64,000 nt of DNA from Toxotes chatareus (Eukaryota; Chordata; Actinopteri; Toxotidae), in the NCBI GenBank assembly GCA_016801885.1, contig CM028900.1, positions 15,704,972 through 15,768,971 on the forward strand, in the 5' to 3' direction. Of the stretch, positions 36,949-49,376 are shown piece by piece. The notes beneath the pieces are model-generated. The model worked only from the letters and a program-made list of their open reading frames with translations. It did no database searches and was not told where the DNA came from. Numbering within the stretch: position 1 is the stretch's first letter; each line of letters starts with the position of its first letter. A program made the translations under genes and the position numbers.

Positions 36949-39686
36949 TCATCCAAACAGATTGGACAGTGGTCGGGTTCGGAGAGGACTGCTGGGGAGC
37001 TCCTCTCCTCTTCCCACCTCTCCTGTGTCCCTAAACGAAGCGCTGTGGATGATCTGGGCTCGGTGGCGCCCTCGGTGCAGCCGGGCGTTCAGCCTGCTCA
37101 GAGAAGACTTCCTCTGCATGCCCCCTTTGGTCTTCCCGGTCCCGACCGCCTCCTCTGCTGCCTCAGCTGGTGGGTTCAGTAGCCGCAGTGGGTTCAGATT
37201 GCCCTGGAGGACTCTGGGAAACCTCCAGCCACGCCCTCCTCCTCCACTGCTGCCGTTAGTGTTTTCACTGTCTGACTCGGGACCTGGTGAGGTGACCACT
37301 CCCTCCTCCTGCAGGTCAGCAGCCAGCGGTGGGGGGAGGTACTGGATGGCCCGCCTCCCGCTGTAGTCTCGAGCCTCAGGGTCTGCCTCCCAGTCTGACA
37401 GCAATACACGAACCACCTGTCAATCACAGCACATCACAGGGAAAATTCAGATACTGAAACACAAAATACATCCCATTTAGGGAGGCATTCCTCAGCAGTT
37501 AGTGAAAATTTTCAGGTTGTCACCTTCATTAGAAACATGCTTTCTTTGGGCTGTGTTTGGATCAAGATAATAGTAAGAGAAAAAAGTGAAAAAAAAAACA
37601 ACTGCTGATACAAATTAAGTTAGTTCTAGATCATTTACTATGTTTTGAAGAAGACCTCTAATGATCGTAGCTGGAGCAGGCAGAGTGTAAGTAATTATTT
37701 GATGCTTCACTGAACAGATGTAACACATGACACCCCTCTGCTACCGCTGTCGCAGCAACCCACCTGTGTGTGTCCATGCATGGCTGCCAGGTGTAGTGGT
37801 GTGTATCCAGCGCTTGATCTAACATTTACATTCACAGGTATAGCATTCTCCTTGGCGAAGGCCAGAAGCTGGGAGAGCAGCTCAGCTTTGCCTTGCTTGG
37901 CCGCCCAGTGGAGGCAGGTAAAGCCAGTCACAAAGTCTTTCTTGATCACCAGGCTGGGTTCGACAGCTAGCAGGGGCTGCAGACTTTCCCACAGGCCATC
38001 AGAGGCACACAGCATCCACTCGTGCTCTAGCGGGTCCAGGGTCACTGAGGCACAGTCCTCATCAGTGGCTGAGGAGAGGAGTGATGCCGAATCGCCATCA
38101 CTCCTCACTGAGTCCCGGAGGCGTGAGCCACGGTTGATCAGAGACCTCCGAACCTGCAGAAGAAAGAAGAGCAAACTTTACATCCATTATTTTATGTCAC
38201 ACCAGATAATGTAGCAGTTCTCCAGAAAAGTTATTTACAATGCCCTGGTGCAAGAGCTACGGCAAGCTAGGTTACATCACTGTATCAAACCACTCACTTA
38301 GATAAGACAGAAATCTGCAGCTGTGGAATTAAATGTTGTGCATTTATGATCACACAAAAAATGTTTCCCATCAGCGGTCAAAGGCTGTGCTCTTGGCCTC
38401 GCCGTCACTTACACACAGGCAAAGGTAGAGGAGACATTCTAACAAACTTGTTATTTGTATTAACTGCTATGCCTTGTAGAAAGAGTTGTAAAGCTGACAT
38501 ACTAATAATATTATGACATGTCAGAGAAAGACAGTATCCTACCTGTGGAGAACTACTCATCATCAGCTCGATGAAGTTTCTGCGACTTCCCTTGGGCGTG
38601 TTAATATCTCCGACAGGGTCCAGACCCTCCAAGGCGCTGTCTTCAGACAGGCAGCTCGTCAGCATTGCCCGCTGGGAGCCTTTGGACACCCTGCGTGCCC
38701 CTCTGACCTGCTGGCTGTGAGACCATCCAGGGTGAACCTGGTCCAGTTCTGGCACTCCAATAACTGGGGCTGACTCTCGCCTCCTCCTATCCCTCAACTT
38801 CACCTCCCCTCCTCCGCCAACTGAAGGTGTCCCTGTGTTGGCCTTATTCTGGGAAGGAGTTGCAGGTTGCTCATTGCCATTTGACAGTTTGTCATTGTCC
38901 AGGCCTGCACCAGGTGGGATGGGTACTCCTGTGAAACCATTGAACATGTTTTTGTCACGGTCATTCAGCTCAAATACGGATTGTTTACATGTTGTAGAAG
39001 TGAATAGTTTGTTACATAATCTAAACCCAAACTCCACTGTATCCTGCCCAGGTATGCATGAGTATAGGGTTGTTATTTATCTTTGTGTTAAATATCTTAA
39101 TCACGGGAGGTTAGAACAATTACTAAATCCTGGTACTTGAGTGTGTTAATCAGCTGGTTTTAAAACCTAACCAGATTTGTAAATAAGCGGACGTAACGAT
39201 ACACAAATATAAATATAACCTTGGTTAGGAGCGTGCAGACATGCATTGGCTAACTTAGTGACATAAACAAATAAATCAAGGATAAAACAAGCGGACAATA
39301 TAAAATAAGACTAACACAACGGGTGCATCTCCCTCACCTGTTTGGTCTCCGTTGTCGGGGTTGCCGTTGACACCGTTGACCAGTGTCTCCTGGATATTTC
39401 CGTTGCACTCCGCCTGATTGTAGCCGTCTGCGTCCGTACACATCACCGACTCCGCGCTGCCTTCAGTCTTTAAACACACAAATTTCACACCGTTTTCCAC
39501 CTTAACCAAACCCACGTTATCCACGATGCGTTTCAGAACCTCGCGATCCACCCCTTCCTTCGACTGGTCATTTCCCCCCAGAACCGATAGGAAATGATCG
39601 ATCAGCTCCATCTGTTGGACCCTCCCTCCTCTCTCCATCAAGAACTCCTGCACGGCTTGCTCCGTGCACTGGGACGCCATCATCAT
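36949..39686 (-). CDS. sowahc: Sosondowah ankyrin-repeat protein, probably SOWAHC, 4 coding exons, complete
   Basis: The biochemical role of this family is poorly known. The exons are 39338-39686, 38543-38928, 37764-38153 and 36949-37416, with GT-AG borders, phases that join, and a 530-aa product (human SOWAHC is about 525). The N-terminus (ASQCTEQAVQEFLMERGGRV, then VQQMELIDHFLSVLGG and VGLVKVENGVKFVCLK) is the SOWAH domain. Residues about 85-245 are low complexity with Arg-rich patches. Exon 3 onward carries ankyrin repeats (HEWMLCASDGLWESL, FTCLHWAAKQGKAELLSQLL, GYTPLHLAAMHGHTQ continuing into VVRVLLSDWEADPEARDYSG). The C-terminus is basic and Ser-rich. Three consecutive ATGs open the frame (39678-39686), and the third has the best context. 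The C assignment rests on its head-to-head neighbour septin10; SOWAHA, B or D are alternatives. Confidence 0.88.
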
Positions 39687-40843
39687 CCTGGACGGTCCAA
39701 ACACAGTCCAAAGACAATTAAGCTGCACGAAAACGTTTTAAAATGACACCGTGTCCATGCTGCTGTCATTCACCGAGGTCGGTGACAACGGATGACAGCA
39801 TCTTCTTCTCTGGCCTCCTCCTTTTCTCCATGGGGAAGACCAGTGTCGGGCTCCGGCAGATAGGGGTCGCACGTCCCCGAAGCAACAGAGCAAACAGCTC
39901 ACAAAGGCAAAAAATCATGCTGCGTTCCCGTGCTCAGCGTAAACTCGGACTTCCAGTGATTCGTACTCTGATTTTTCGAGAAAGCGGGTTTATTTTAAGA
40001 TTCGAACGAGCCACGAGGGCATGGGGAAGAAGTGGAAACATACTTTGGACCTGTACTGAATAACTAACTGCTTTAGATCTGTAATAGCTAACTACAACCC
40101 GTTGACGGGATGTTTTAACTAGAGAAACCATGTTAATCTTGTTAATCAACGCCGCAGACTGCTAACGGGCAACAGATATAACAAATATGCTAAAGTCCGT
40201 GGAAACTAAAATCAAGTGAGTGAAAAAAAGTAGACTGGAAAATGTATATCTTACACAGAATACGATGTAATGATAGTGACCAGCCTTGTGAAACGCATCT
40301 TCTATACTACAGCCAGAGAGCTTTTTCTTTCCACACTAACTAAGCAGGCCAGCCGATGTACTTTTCAGAATACTCTCAGATTCTTGTAATTCATTGCGAT
40401 TTTTAACGCGTAGCTGCATATTTGTGCTGATACTGAATTCACATTTTTTATATACAGTCCGCAACATATAATGGAAGCAACTGCAAACATTAGGCTGTAC
40501 CATTATATAAAGAAGGAGGGTGTATTAACACAGTCAATGAATATTTTTTCAAGACAATTTCACACAGTTGTAATATGTTTCCTCTTTAGACCTATGCTGA
40601 TGTTCAAATTCCACCGATAATTTGCACCGGCTTGATGAGTGTTAGTTTTAACCCATATTTGCAAACTAAAAATTTCACTTCATTCTTACATTGTTTTGGG
40701 TGGTATAGTCTGTCCAGTTGTCGACGGTAGACACTGTGAGGCGGTCCTGATCAGCTTTCTAAAAAAAAAAAGACGGTGCTCCTTAGTTAATTTTGTTGTA
40801 TTATTTGCGAATCTATCGGGGGTATTAACTTCTCTATAAAACT
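39687..40843. promoter_or_regulatory. Shared upstream region of the divergent sowahc and septin10 genes
   Basis: The start codons of sowahc (minus) and septin10 (plus) face away from each other across 1157 bp. CpGs are relatively frequent at about 39780-39990, next to sowahc. No TATA box is placed where a start site would be expected. The two 5' UTRs and promoters must lie here, but I cannot place the transcription start sites. Confidence 0.5.
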
Positions 40844-43800
40844 ATGGCTTCTTCGGACGTTGCTCGGCAGCCGGTTAGTATTTTCCACCCTTGGGGTTGA
40901 CTATTGACAGTGTTCTTGACAGTTGAGCAGGGAGTGTCCAGGGCTACAATTATGTTAGCTACCGCTAGCCCGATAACAAGTTAAAGTCTTTAGAGTTAGA
41001 ACATGCATTTGCACAGCATTTCAAACGCTATTACAGTGTAGTAAACAACAACACATCTGTCGTTTACGTCGACATATTTCCAGTACACCAAGCGGGTCCT
41101 TTCAACTTCTGTTTCTAACTTTTGAAAGAAGTTTCCGTGTTACATCTTTCACCAAATACACCCGTGGTGGAACTAGCTGGCAAACACTACGGTAGCCATC
41201 CAGCAGTCAAAAGTTTCTGAAAATAGTTCTGTGCTGCACAGTTAAAAACTCTTGTGTTACAGTAACTGATACAGAAATGACCAAAAACGTATCTAGTGTT
41301 TATAACTCTTCTAAGTTATGTAGGTAACTCTAGCTATGTAGCTAACTCGTTAAGCGCCGCTAAATCGCTATATTTTTGAATGAAATTTGGTGGTCACGCA
41401 CTCCACATCAAGACCTTTGGTCAGAAATACCACGTTGTTGAAACTTGTGTGAACGTTTAGTGTTTCCCAGGTAAATAATAGAGAGTGCAATTATAAAAAG
41501 TTGCCTGTCATAAAGAATTCCCTTAACGTCATTACTTTGTACTACACGCTACAACCAGGTCAGTGTTGGCCCTATGCTTGGCTGAGTACCGATACTCGGG
41601 ATCTCTGAATAGTTCAGACGGGGGCAGGTCAGAGGAGGACAACGGGAGAGCGTAGATTTTGGAAGATGGATTAACGCTTTTCCCCATGTTTCTGGCTGAT
41701 TGGGTGAAAAATATACTTATAACCTTTAAAGCATGTTTTTAAATCTTTTATATTAGTTGCCAAGAGCCACTTGTGAATGTAATACACCAAAATCACAAAG
41801 CTGTTTTATTTCCAAGAAATTAGGATGTGCATGCTAAAAAAGGGTAGTGTTTTGAGCAGCACTTCCAGGTGAATCTAGGTCGCTGGATCAGGCTGCTGGA
41901 TCATTTGGTATGTCAATGATTCCAGTAGTTGTATAATAAGTGCAATATTTTGTGATTTAATTTTAATCACCCACAATAAGACATTGCAGAACAGGTAAGT
42001 GTAAATTTTACAGTTTTAAAAGTTTACATTTTGTAACAGGTTCGTTGACTAATCCCACTTCCTTGGGGTAATGTTTTTTTTTTTTTTTTTTTGGTGAGCG
42101 AAAACGGCTGCAGCATCTTGAGAATGATTTGTGCGTGTGTGTGATTTCTTCCTCAGGATAAAGGTGTCCGACCCCTGTCCTTGGCAGGCCATGTGGGCTT
42201 TGATAGCCTTCCAGACCAGCTTGTCAACAAGTCCATCTGCCAGGGCTTCTGCTTCAATATTCTCTGCATAGGTACATACACATTATACACACTGTTACGG
42301 TTACACAGATTGTCTGATATTAAAGCATATTTCCTCTTACACCATACTTAGAATGCATTTTGACTGGAGTGGCAAAGCTTGATAACTTGATATCCCTACT
42401 TTACCAAAAGAAAGTTTAAGTTTGTTGACAGTACAAAATTGGATCTCAGCCGTGAAGTTTATTGATTAAAAATTGTGTCACTTCTTTTTCTGGTTCTAGG
42501 TGAGACCGGTATTGGCAAGTCTACTCTAATGGACACTCTATTCAATACCAACTTTGAGAACTTTGAGTCGTCCCACTTTGAGCCTCAGGTGAAGCTACGG
42601 GCTCAGACCTATGACCTGCAGGAGAGTAATGTCAGACTACGCCTCACCGTGGTCAACACTGTGGGCTTTGGAGACCAAATGAACAAACAAGAGAGGTGGG
42701 AGGAAGAGCGTGGCAGTGAAGAAGACTGTCATAGTGTGTTAAAGAGAGTTTGAGTGATGACGAGAGTGACTGTGATTAACAATGAGTGTTAGGTGAACAT
42801 GCTATTATAAATTTACTGCCGTTGTGGACTAATCTGTGTTTCATAAAACCCACATCGCTGATCAGCCTTGTTTGTCTTTCCTGAAGCTATCAGCCGGTGG
42901 TGGACTACATTGACAGGCAGTTTGAGAGCTATCTGCAGGAGGAGCTAAAAATCAAGCGCTCTCTTCACAACTACCATGACTCGCGAGTCCATGCCTGCCT
43001 TTACTTCATCTCCCCCTCGGGTCATTCACTCAAATCCCTGGACCTGGTCACCATGAAGAAACTAGACAGCAAGGTAAGTCAAGGATCACCGTGTGTGTGT
43101 GTGTGTGTGCACTTGCACATGCACAGGTCAGACCGACGTATTGTGTAATACATCGAGTGGAGAAACAGGAGCTCTCAGAGGAATATGAAGAAATCTGACA
43201 AATGGCATGTTTGACTGGAGTACCCAAGAATATATTGCACAGGTTGTTCCACACATTAATTATATTAGGTGATGGCTATTTTTCATTGGCTAGCTCAGGC
43301 TCAGCTGTGTAAGTAGTGTGTGTGTGAGTGCATGGAGGTGAAACACAAGGCACAATGAACAAAGTAAGTTGGTAGGCCAGGGGAAGAAAGCGAGAGGCAC
43401 GAGCAGGTCTGATTCATAGATTCCTGAGCCCAGACTGCTCAGGTGTACTACATATCTATAAAGATCCCAGCTGCACCCTCTGAGTTCCTGGAACAAAAGG
43501 GAAGCGCCAACTACAGAAGACAACAAACATAGGGCCAACCCCTGGGGCTGTCACATACTTAATAGGTTAATTCCCATTCCTAAACACAATGAGAGACACG
43601 CTGTAAGGCAGCCAGTCATACTATTACAATCAGACCCGTCTAGCATAAAAAATAGAAGAGTAATAAAAACTAAAACAAGACACCACAGCCATGTACATTC
43701 AGGACCCCCGTGTAGGCCTTAAAACTGAGCTTAAAGGTTTATGCTGGAGCTAGAAAACTGCAGTTAACAAGAATGAATATATCAAACGATTTAGAACAAA

Positions 43801-46800
43801 CGAGTAAGTGGACCTTGAGGGGAAGTTCCTCTTTCAGCTGCTGTTTCCAAGGTCAGGAAACTGCGTAGCTGATTTATTGATACATGTCAGCATACTTGAT
43901 TTAGAGTGGTGAAATGCTGGCATAAAATACTGGCTCATAAAAGCATCCCCAAAAATCATTGCGGCGTTGATTATAGATCACTCCCTTGTTAACTCATTCC
44001 CTACTCCACCACTAATGGACATTCAACAGTTTAGTGTAAATGAGCTGTATCATCAGCCTTTTGTGTGATGACTCATGTGTAGTGTCACATGATTGTGGTT
44101 TTTTTTATTTAGAAAGATATGCCACATTGCAGTGTGGGATTGTGAGTAGAAAGTTGTGTACATGCTACTTTTTTTTTGTTCTTTGAAGGATACTGATGTG
44201 AATGTGAACATTATATGAAAAGCTACTTAAACTGATCTGTATGTAAGCGACAGCAGGAGGTTCTGTATATATTGGGCTATGCTGTGGTTGTTTCTAGACT
44301 TTGTGTTTTTTTTTTTTTTTTGTCTAACTGCTGGGAGTGGTTCACTGCCTAAAACCCCTCCCATCGCTCTTAAAGTGGTCCGAAACTTTCCCATGCTCTC
44401 TGTGGTGTAGTGACTTTGTGTTTCTTTGTGTGTTCGTGTGATTTCACTGCTCTGGAGTGTCAGTAGCCCCAGATTTGCGTGTGAATGGGGTAGAAAAAGC
44501 AGTGGAATGTTGTAATCACTTCGCACGCACACACACTCGAGTTGTCCTTTTGTGTCACTGTACAGATACACACAGAAAGAGCTGACACAGAGACCGTCCG
44601 TCACTCAGACAGCTGTTGGAACAGATCTCCGAGCATTGTTGTGTTTTCTTTTCTGGGATCAGTGTGTATTCTTAATGTGTGTACGGGTGTGTGGTCTGGC
44701 CCAGAAGCTTGTCTACTGACAGCAACTCATTCCAGGCCTCTTTCTCTGGTACAGCAGGATGACGGACAGACAGGAATGTGGGATGGCTTGGGCAGCACAG
44801 TGGGCTGCTGGGCCAGAAATAACATCAGTAAACTTAGTTTATATAAGACTTATCTAAAAACAGCTTTCAGTTTTTTGTTTTTTTTGTTTGTTTTTTTTTA
44901 CATACAGCACTAAAAACAGATACTGTCAGAATAGTCAGAGGTTTAGGGAAGTTAGCCCAACAAAACTACACTCAAATTAACAATGAATACAACGAAAATA
45001 CTATGAATATAGTGGTTACAGGCAAAGTGGATTGGGGGTGTCATGAACTTATGATGCCATTAGATGCCATTAAGCTAATGACACCCTTGTGGTTTTTTTA
45101 CATTCTTAGTTAGTACAAGGCCATAGATATTTGTAGTATATAATAATAGCTGAGGAAGAAAAATCTATTTATGAACATGTGTCCTGTCTTGCTGTAGGTG
45201 AACATCATCCCAGTGATCGCCAAAGCTGACACCATCAGTAAGAGTGAGCTGCACAAGTTCAAGATCAAAATCATGAGTGAGCTGGTTAGCAACGGCGTCC
45301 AGATCTACCAGTTCCCCCTGGATGATGAGACCGTGGCTAAAGTCAACACTACTATGAACGTAAGAACACACACACACACACATATTTTGAAGAATAGAAG
45401 AATTTTTGTGTGGGTGTGCTTTGTGCTTGTGTGAGGAAGAATTGCTGAGGGAGTTGGTGAGAAGGACAGCTGTGACTTAAGAAGTATATATTTACATGTT
45501 ATACCTAAAACTGGTAAATTCTTTTTGCAGTAATAGTGTGAATCTCACTGTTTTATCCTTTTTTTGCAGTCTAGTTTCATACTGTTTGTTTTTGTAGGGT
45601 CATTTGCCGTTTGCTGTGGTAGGCAGCACAGAGGAAGTCTGCGTTGGCAATAAGATGGTGAAGGCTCGTCAGTACCCCTGGGGTGTTGTTCAAGGTGAGA
45701 TGGATCTGTGTGTGTTGTGTGTATGTTCCTCTACCAAAGATCTTTTTTACACTTGCAAGAAAGAGCTCAACACTGTGTCACTTTATTTTGAAATCAGTTC
45801 ATTTGTGTTCAGTGGGCTTGCTGTGGAAAAACCTAACCTGTCCTACTTTAAGCAGCTGCCTGCCTTCAGTAAAATATATCATCACACTGGCTGTCAGTGA
45901 GGAGTTTCAGTGTCCTGTCCTGGATGAAATGCCTTTTCAAAGACTTTTTTAGTCTGACATGAAAAGATCTGGAGGAATCAGCCAGAGGGATAATCCTGTT
46001 ACTTGTGTGTATTTCAGTGGAGAACGAGAATCACTGCGACTTTGTGAAGCTGAGGGAGATGCTGATCTGTGTGAACATGGAGGACCTGAGAGAGCAGACA
46101 CACACTCGCCACTATGAGCTGTACAGACGCTGCAAACTGGAGGAGATGGGATTCAAAGACACAGACCCAGAGTGCAAACCTGTCAGGTGAGCTGCCAGCT
46201 CACAGCAACTCAGCTGTACAAAGACAAATGTACGACTGACCTGACTGACAGTTGACGTGTGTGTGTTGCAGTTTGCAGCAGACTTATGAGGCCAAGCGTC
46301 AGGAGTTCCTGGTGGAGCTGCAGAAGAGAGAGGACGAAATGAGGCAGATGTTTGTGCAGAGGGTGAAGGAGAAGGAAGCCGAGCTGAAGGAGGCAGAGAG
46401 AGAGGTACGTAGACATGCAGACACAAGCAACTACTCATTATGATACTGGACTGAAACCTTCCTTGTTACTGTCAAGAATATGGACATCTCCGTAACTCAA
46501 CCTTGTTCCCTGTGTTTCAGCTGCAGAGCCGCTTCGAGCAGCTGAAGCGCCTCCATGCAGACGAGAAAGCAACTTTAGAGGAGAAGAAGAGACTCCTGGA
46601 GGAGGACCAGAGCTCCTTCAGTAAGAGACGAGCGGCTGCTCAGCTCCTCCAGGCCCAGAGTCTCACTGCCAACGGCAAGAAGGACAAGGACCGCAAGAAG
46701 TAAGAGGCTTCTCTGAAAGCTGATGCTTGTATTTCATTGAAATATTGAGCATCTATACCTTAGATTGGTTGTGATGGTGAACGTATACTTTCTGGGTCGT

Positions 46801-47221
46801 TACTTGTTCAAAATAATCACACTGAGCTTCATTTGATTTAGTACACATTGCCACCTGCTGGGAAAAGTAATGTGAGTCAACAGACATTATGTGGTGCCAC
46901 TGCAGCAGTGGTTCAGACTTAATCAGATATTGATTTTGAGAGTGTTTTTTTTTTTTTGTAGTTTTTGAATGTAAATGCAAGGACAGACAAAAAAATAAAT
47001 TAATAAAATAGGAGGCTGAGTAATGAAATGGAAAAAAGGCCACATAGGCTAAGGATTTAAGAGGATGTTACAGGTGCTTATGTCACTGGGGCTCTGCCCA
47101 GAGGAAATTCAATAATATAATGTGAAGTATGCTCTTTTTTTTAATGTTGTAAAATTGATTCTCAACTCACTGATGTACATCTGTCCCTCTTGTTCTCTCT
47201 TTTAGTTCTGGCTTTATGTGA
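40844..47221 (+). CDS. septin10: Septin 10 (SEPT6-group septin GTPase), 10 coding exons, complete
   Basis: Septins assemble into hetero-oligomeric filaments at cell cortex and cytoskeleton. The exons are 40844-40873, 42157-42271, 42500-42695, 42887-43073, 45198-45359, 45598-45694, 46018-46186, 46272-46404, 46521-46699 and 47206-47221, all phase-consistent, giving 427 aa. The N-terminus MASSDVARQP matches the septin 10 type. The P-loop GETGIGKST is at residues 49-57, the G3 region is NTVGFGD, and G4 is AKAD. The septin unique element (VENENHCDFVKLREMLICVN, RRCKLEEMGF) is intact, and a C-terminal coiled coil runs from about 325 to 400. The end KDKDRKNSGFM is close to the septin 10 C-terminus. 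Sept6-group septins are generally thought to bind but not hydrolyse GTP. The exon 9 donor (AA, then GTAAGA) overlaps an in-frame TAA, so intron retention would end the protein at 423 aa. SEPT8 or SEPT11 are the closest alternatives. Confidence 0.95.
40874..42156. other. septin10 intron 1
   Basis: This 1.3-kb intron follows a 30-nt coding first exon. No repeat or further exon is recognised apart from a poly-T run near 42070-42092. Confidence 0.6.
43074..45197. other. septin10 intron 4
   Basis: This 2.1-kb intron has a (GT)n run at about 43091-43109 immediately after the donor, and poly-T stretches near 44307 and 44872. No exon or identifiable mobile element was found. Confidence 0.6.
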
Positions 47222-48734
47222 AGACTCTGAAGCACACTCCACTATGACCAGTATAACCAGTGGCATTTTTGCCAACATCCTTTCCAGCCCTTTGTGGCCA
47301 GTAACACTAACCAGGAAAACACCACACAAACCAGCAGCGTGTATAAGTGTGTTTGAATTTTTTTTTGGTGCCAAAGTTTAATGACTGTACCCAAGAATCC
47401 CCTGTACACTTTCTTCAATGGTATTTTTAATCTTCTTTGTGAGTTTTATACTCCTTTAAGTAATATTTTATATTTATCCTTTCATTTTTATATAAAACAT
47501 TTATTTTCCACATCTCCCTTTTTTCCTTTACCCAAACTGAGGGAGACCTCAGTGGATTGATCCTCACGCAGCCTTCTCACTAGATGCTGTACACAGATCA
47601 AAAGACACAAATAGGTACAAATAATACAGAGTAAGGGAGTACATCCTTTTATCTGTCTGCCATATCTTTAGCTTATCATTGAGGACTCTTCATGTTTTGT
47701 AATGCACCAAACTTGTCAATGAGACTGTCTGTAATCTGTAACATGCTTGTAATTTATTCCAGAGCCCCTTTCAGACATGCACTTCATGAGGTGACTTTGC
47801 CAACAATTTTACATGTTGATCACAAAATCTGCAAATCCCCAAGTCGTTTTCAAAAAAAAGTTGCAGCAGCAATCTGTCAGTGTGGAACCTAGTAAAATTT
47901 CATGTCCAACGCTGCCTATGTTTTTTTTAAATCCAGAATAAAAGTCCATGGTGCATTCACCATTAAGAACTGTCATGAGCATGGTCACAGGGCATTATAA
48001 TTCCTTATCATCTTCACTATAAGTTTTTTTTTTTTCTCACATCTCCTTAATGCTAAAAGCCGAGCACACCAGCATCAGCACCACCGATTCTTCTGTTGCT
48101 GTTCCAAAGGAAAAGATTTACTCCAGAAAGTTGAACTTCTCCCGTCTAATCACAGGTTTCTGGGAGGGAGAGGCCGAGGCTTGGATTTGAATTAGGTACA
48201 TGTTACAGGGAAAAAAAATTATATATATATGCTATAAAGCTGCTGTCTTTTACTTGCTCCCCTATTTTTCCTGCTGACACAAACAATAAATGTCTGAAAA
48301 GAGCTGACTTATGTGGGGGAAAAAAGGCATCACGTCAAGTTGGTGTTTGCTGAGGAAGCAAAAGAAGAAGGGCAGGATGCGTTTGTGTCTACATTTTAAA
48401 CATTTTTTTTGTTGTTTTTAAATTCACTTCCCCCTGGAATCATGATAAGACCCGGTCTCTCACCTCGTAGCCTTTTACAGCACAGAGTAAACCAACCTAA
48501 ACCAACATTTACTCACAAACACTGACACTTTATACTCACACTAGTGCTTAAGATGTGTTAGTGCCTTACCTGTGTGACGTTTACATAGAAATACACTATC
48601 TGCTTTGACATCCAGGGAAACACACCGAGGCCTAATGGAGTAAAGCTTGTCTGAGACACATTTGTACTACACTTGTATTTATGGAATAAACAGTGTTATT
48701 TGGGAGCTTTTTTTTTTCCATCTTTCTAAATAAA
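47222..48734 (+). other. septin10 3' UTR with several candidate poly(A) signals
   Basis: AATAAA hexamers lie at 47937-47942, 48285-48290, 48685-48690 and 48729-48734. The last two are close together and followed by T-rich sequence with TGTTTGTTTTG, a plausible downstream element. A 3' UTR of 0.7-1.5 kb is therefore likely. No other gene is seen here. Confidence 0.5.
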
Positions 48735-49376
48735 TCTTTGTATTTTTGTCACGATACGCTCTGCTTGTCTGTTTGTTTTGATCTCACAATATGTGTGTTT
48801 GTTTTTGCTGTTACCAGCTGTTGATCAGTGGAGTAAAGTGGAGTGAAACAAGTGGTAAAGATTTGTATCACGCACCGCCAGCTGATACAAGCAACACTGG
48901 CTTGTCTTTACTTTTGTAGCCAGCCGTCACATCGAAAACATGATTTGCAAAACATTTACCACAGCTGCAGGTTTTACCTGAGTCTTCTGCTCACAATACT
49001 CCCAATCTAGTTCCTAATGAAGAGGAATATGTTTCTTTTATAGCGTTTCGGAAACAGCCAACAGTAGAGAGGTGACAGGAAGTTAGGGGAGGAATGGGAA
49101 ATGGGTATACAACAAAGGTCAGCCAGATGTGAAGAAATTTCATGTTCAGGTCAGTGGTCATGAGGCTGGATTTGTCACAAGGCATCTGAGCAGGTACAGT
49201 ATTATAGTTAGATGTGAAGTGGTAGGATATGGAGTGGTAAGAGACTTTCTGAAATGTTTTGCTTAATAATATTTTCATTTTTGTTTATCACCATTAAACA
49301 ACCACTGGTGTGAGCTCATGATCATCAGTGGACTGTGTTTTCTTCACAGTAATTTCTTAAAAAAAAAAAAAAAAAA

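Noticed and set aside
37194..37427. Alternative minus-strand frame over sowahc exon 4
   Set aside because: It overlaps the phase-consistent sowahc frame, which alone continues the ankyrin repeat.
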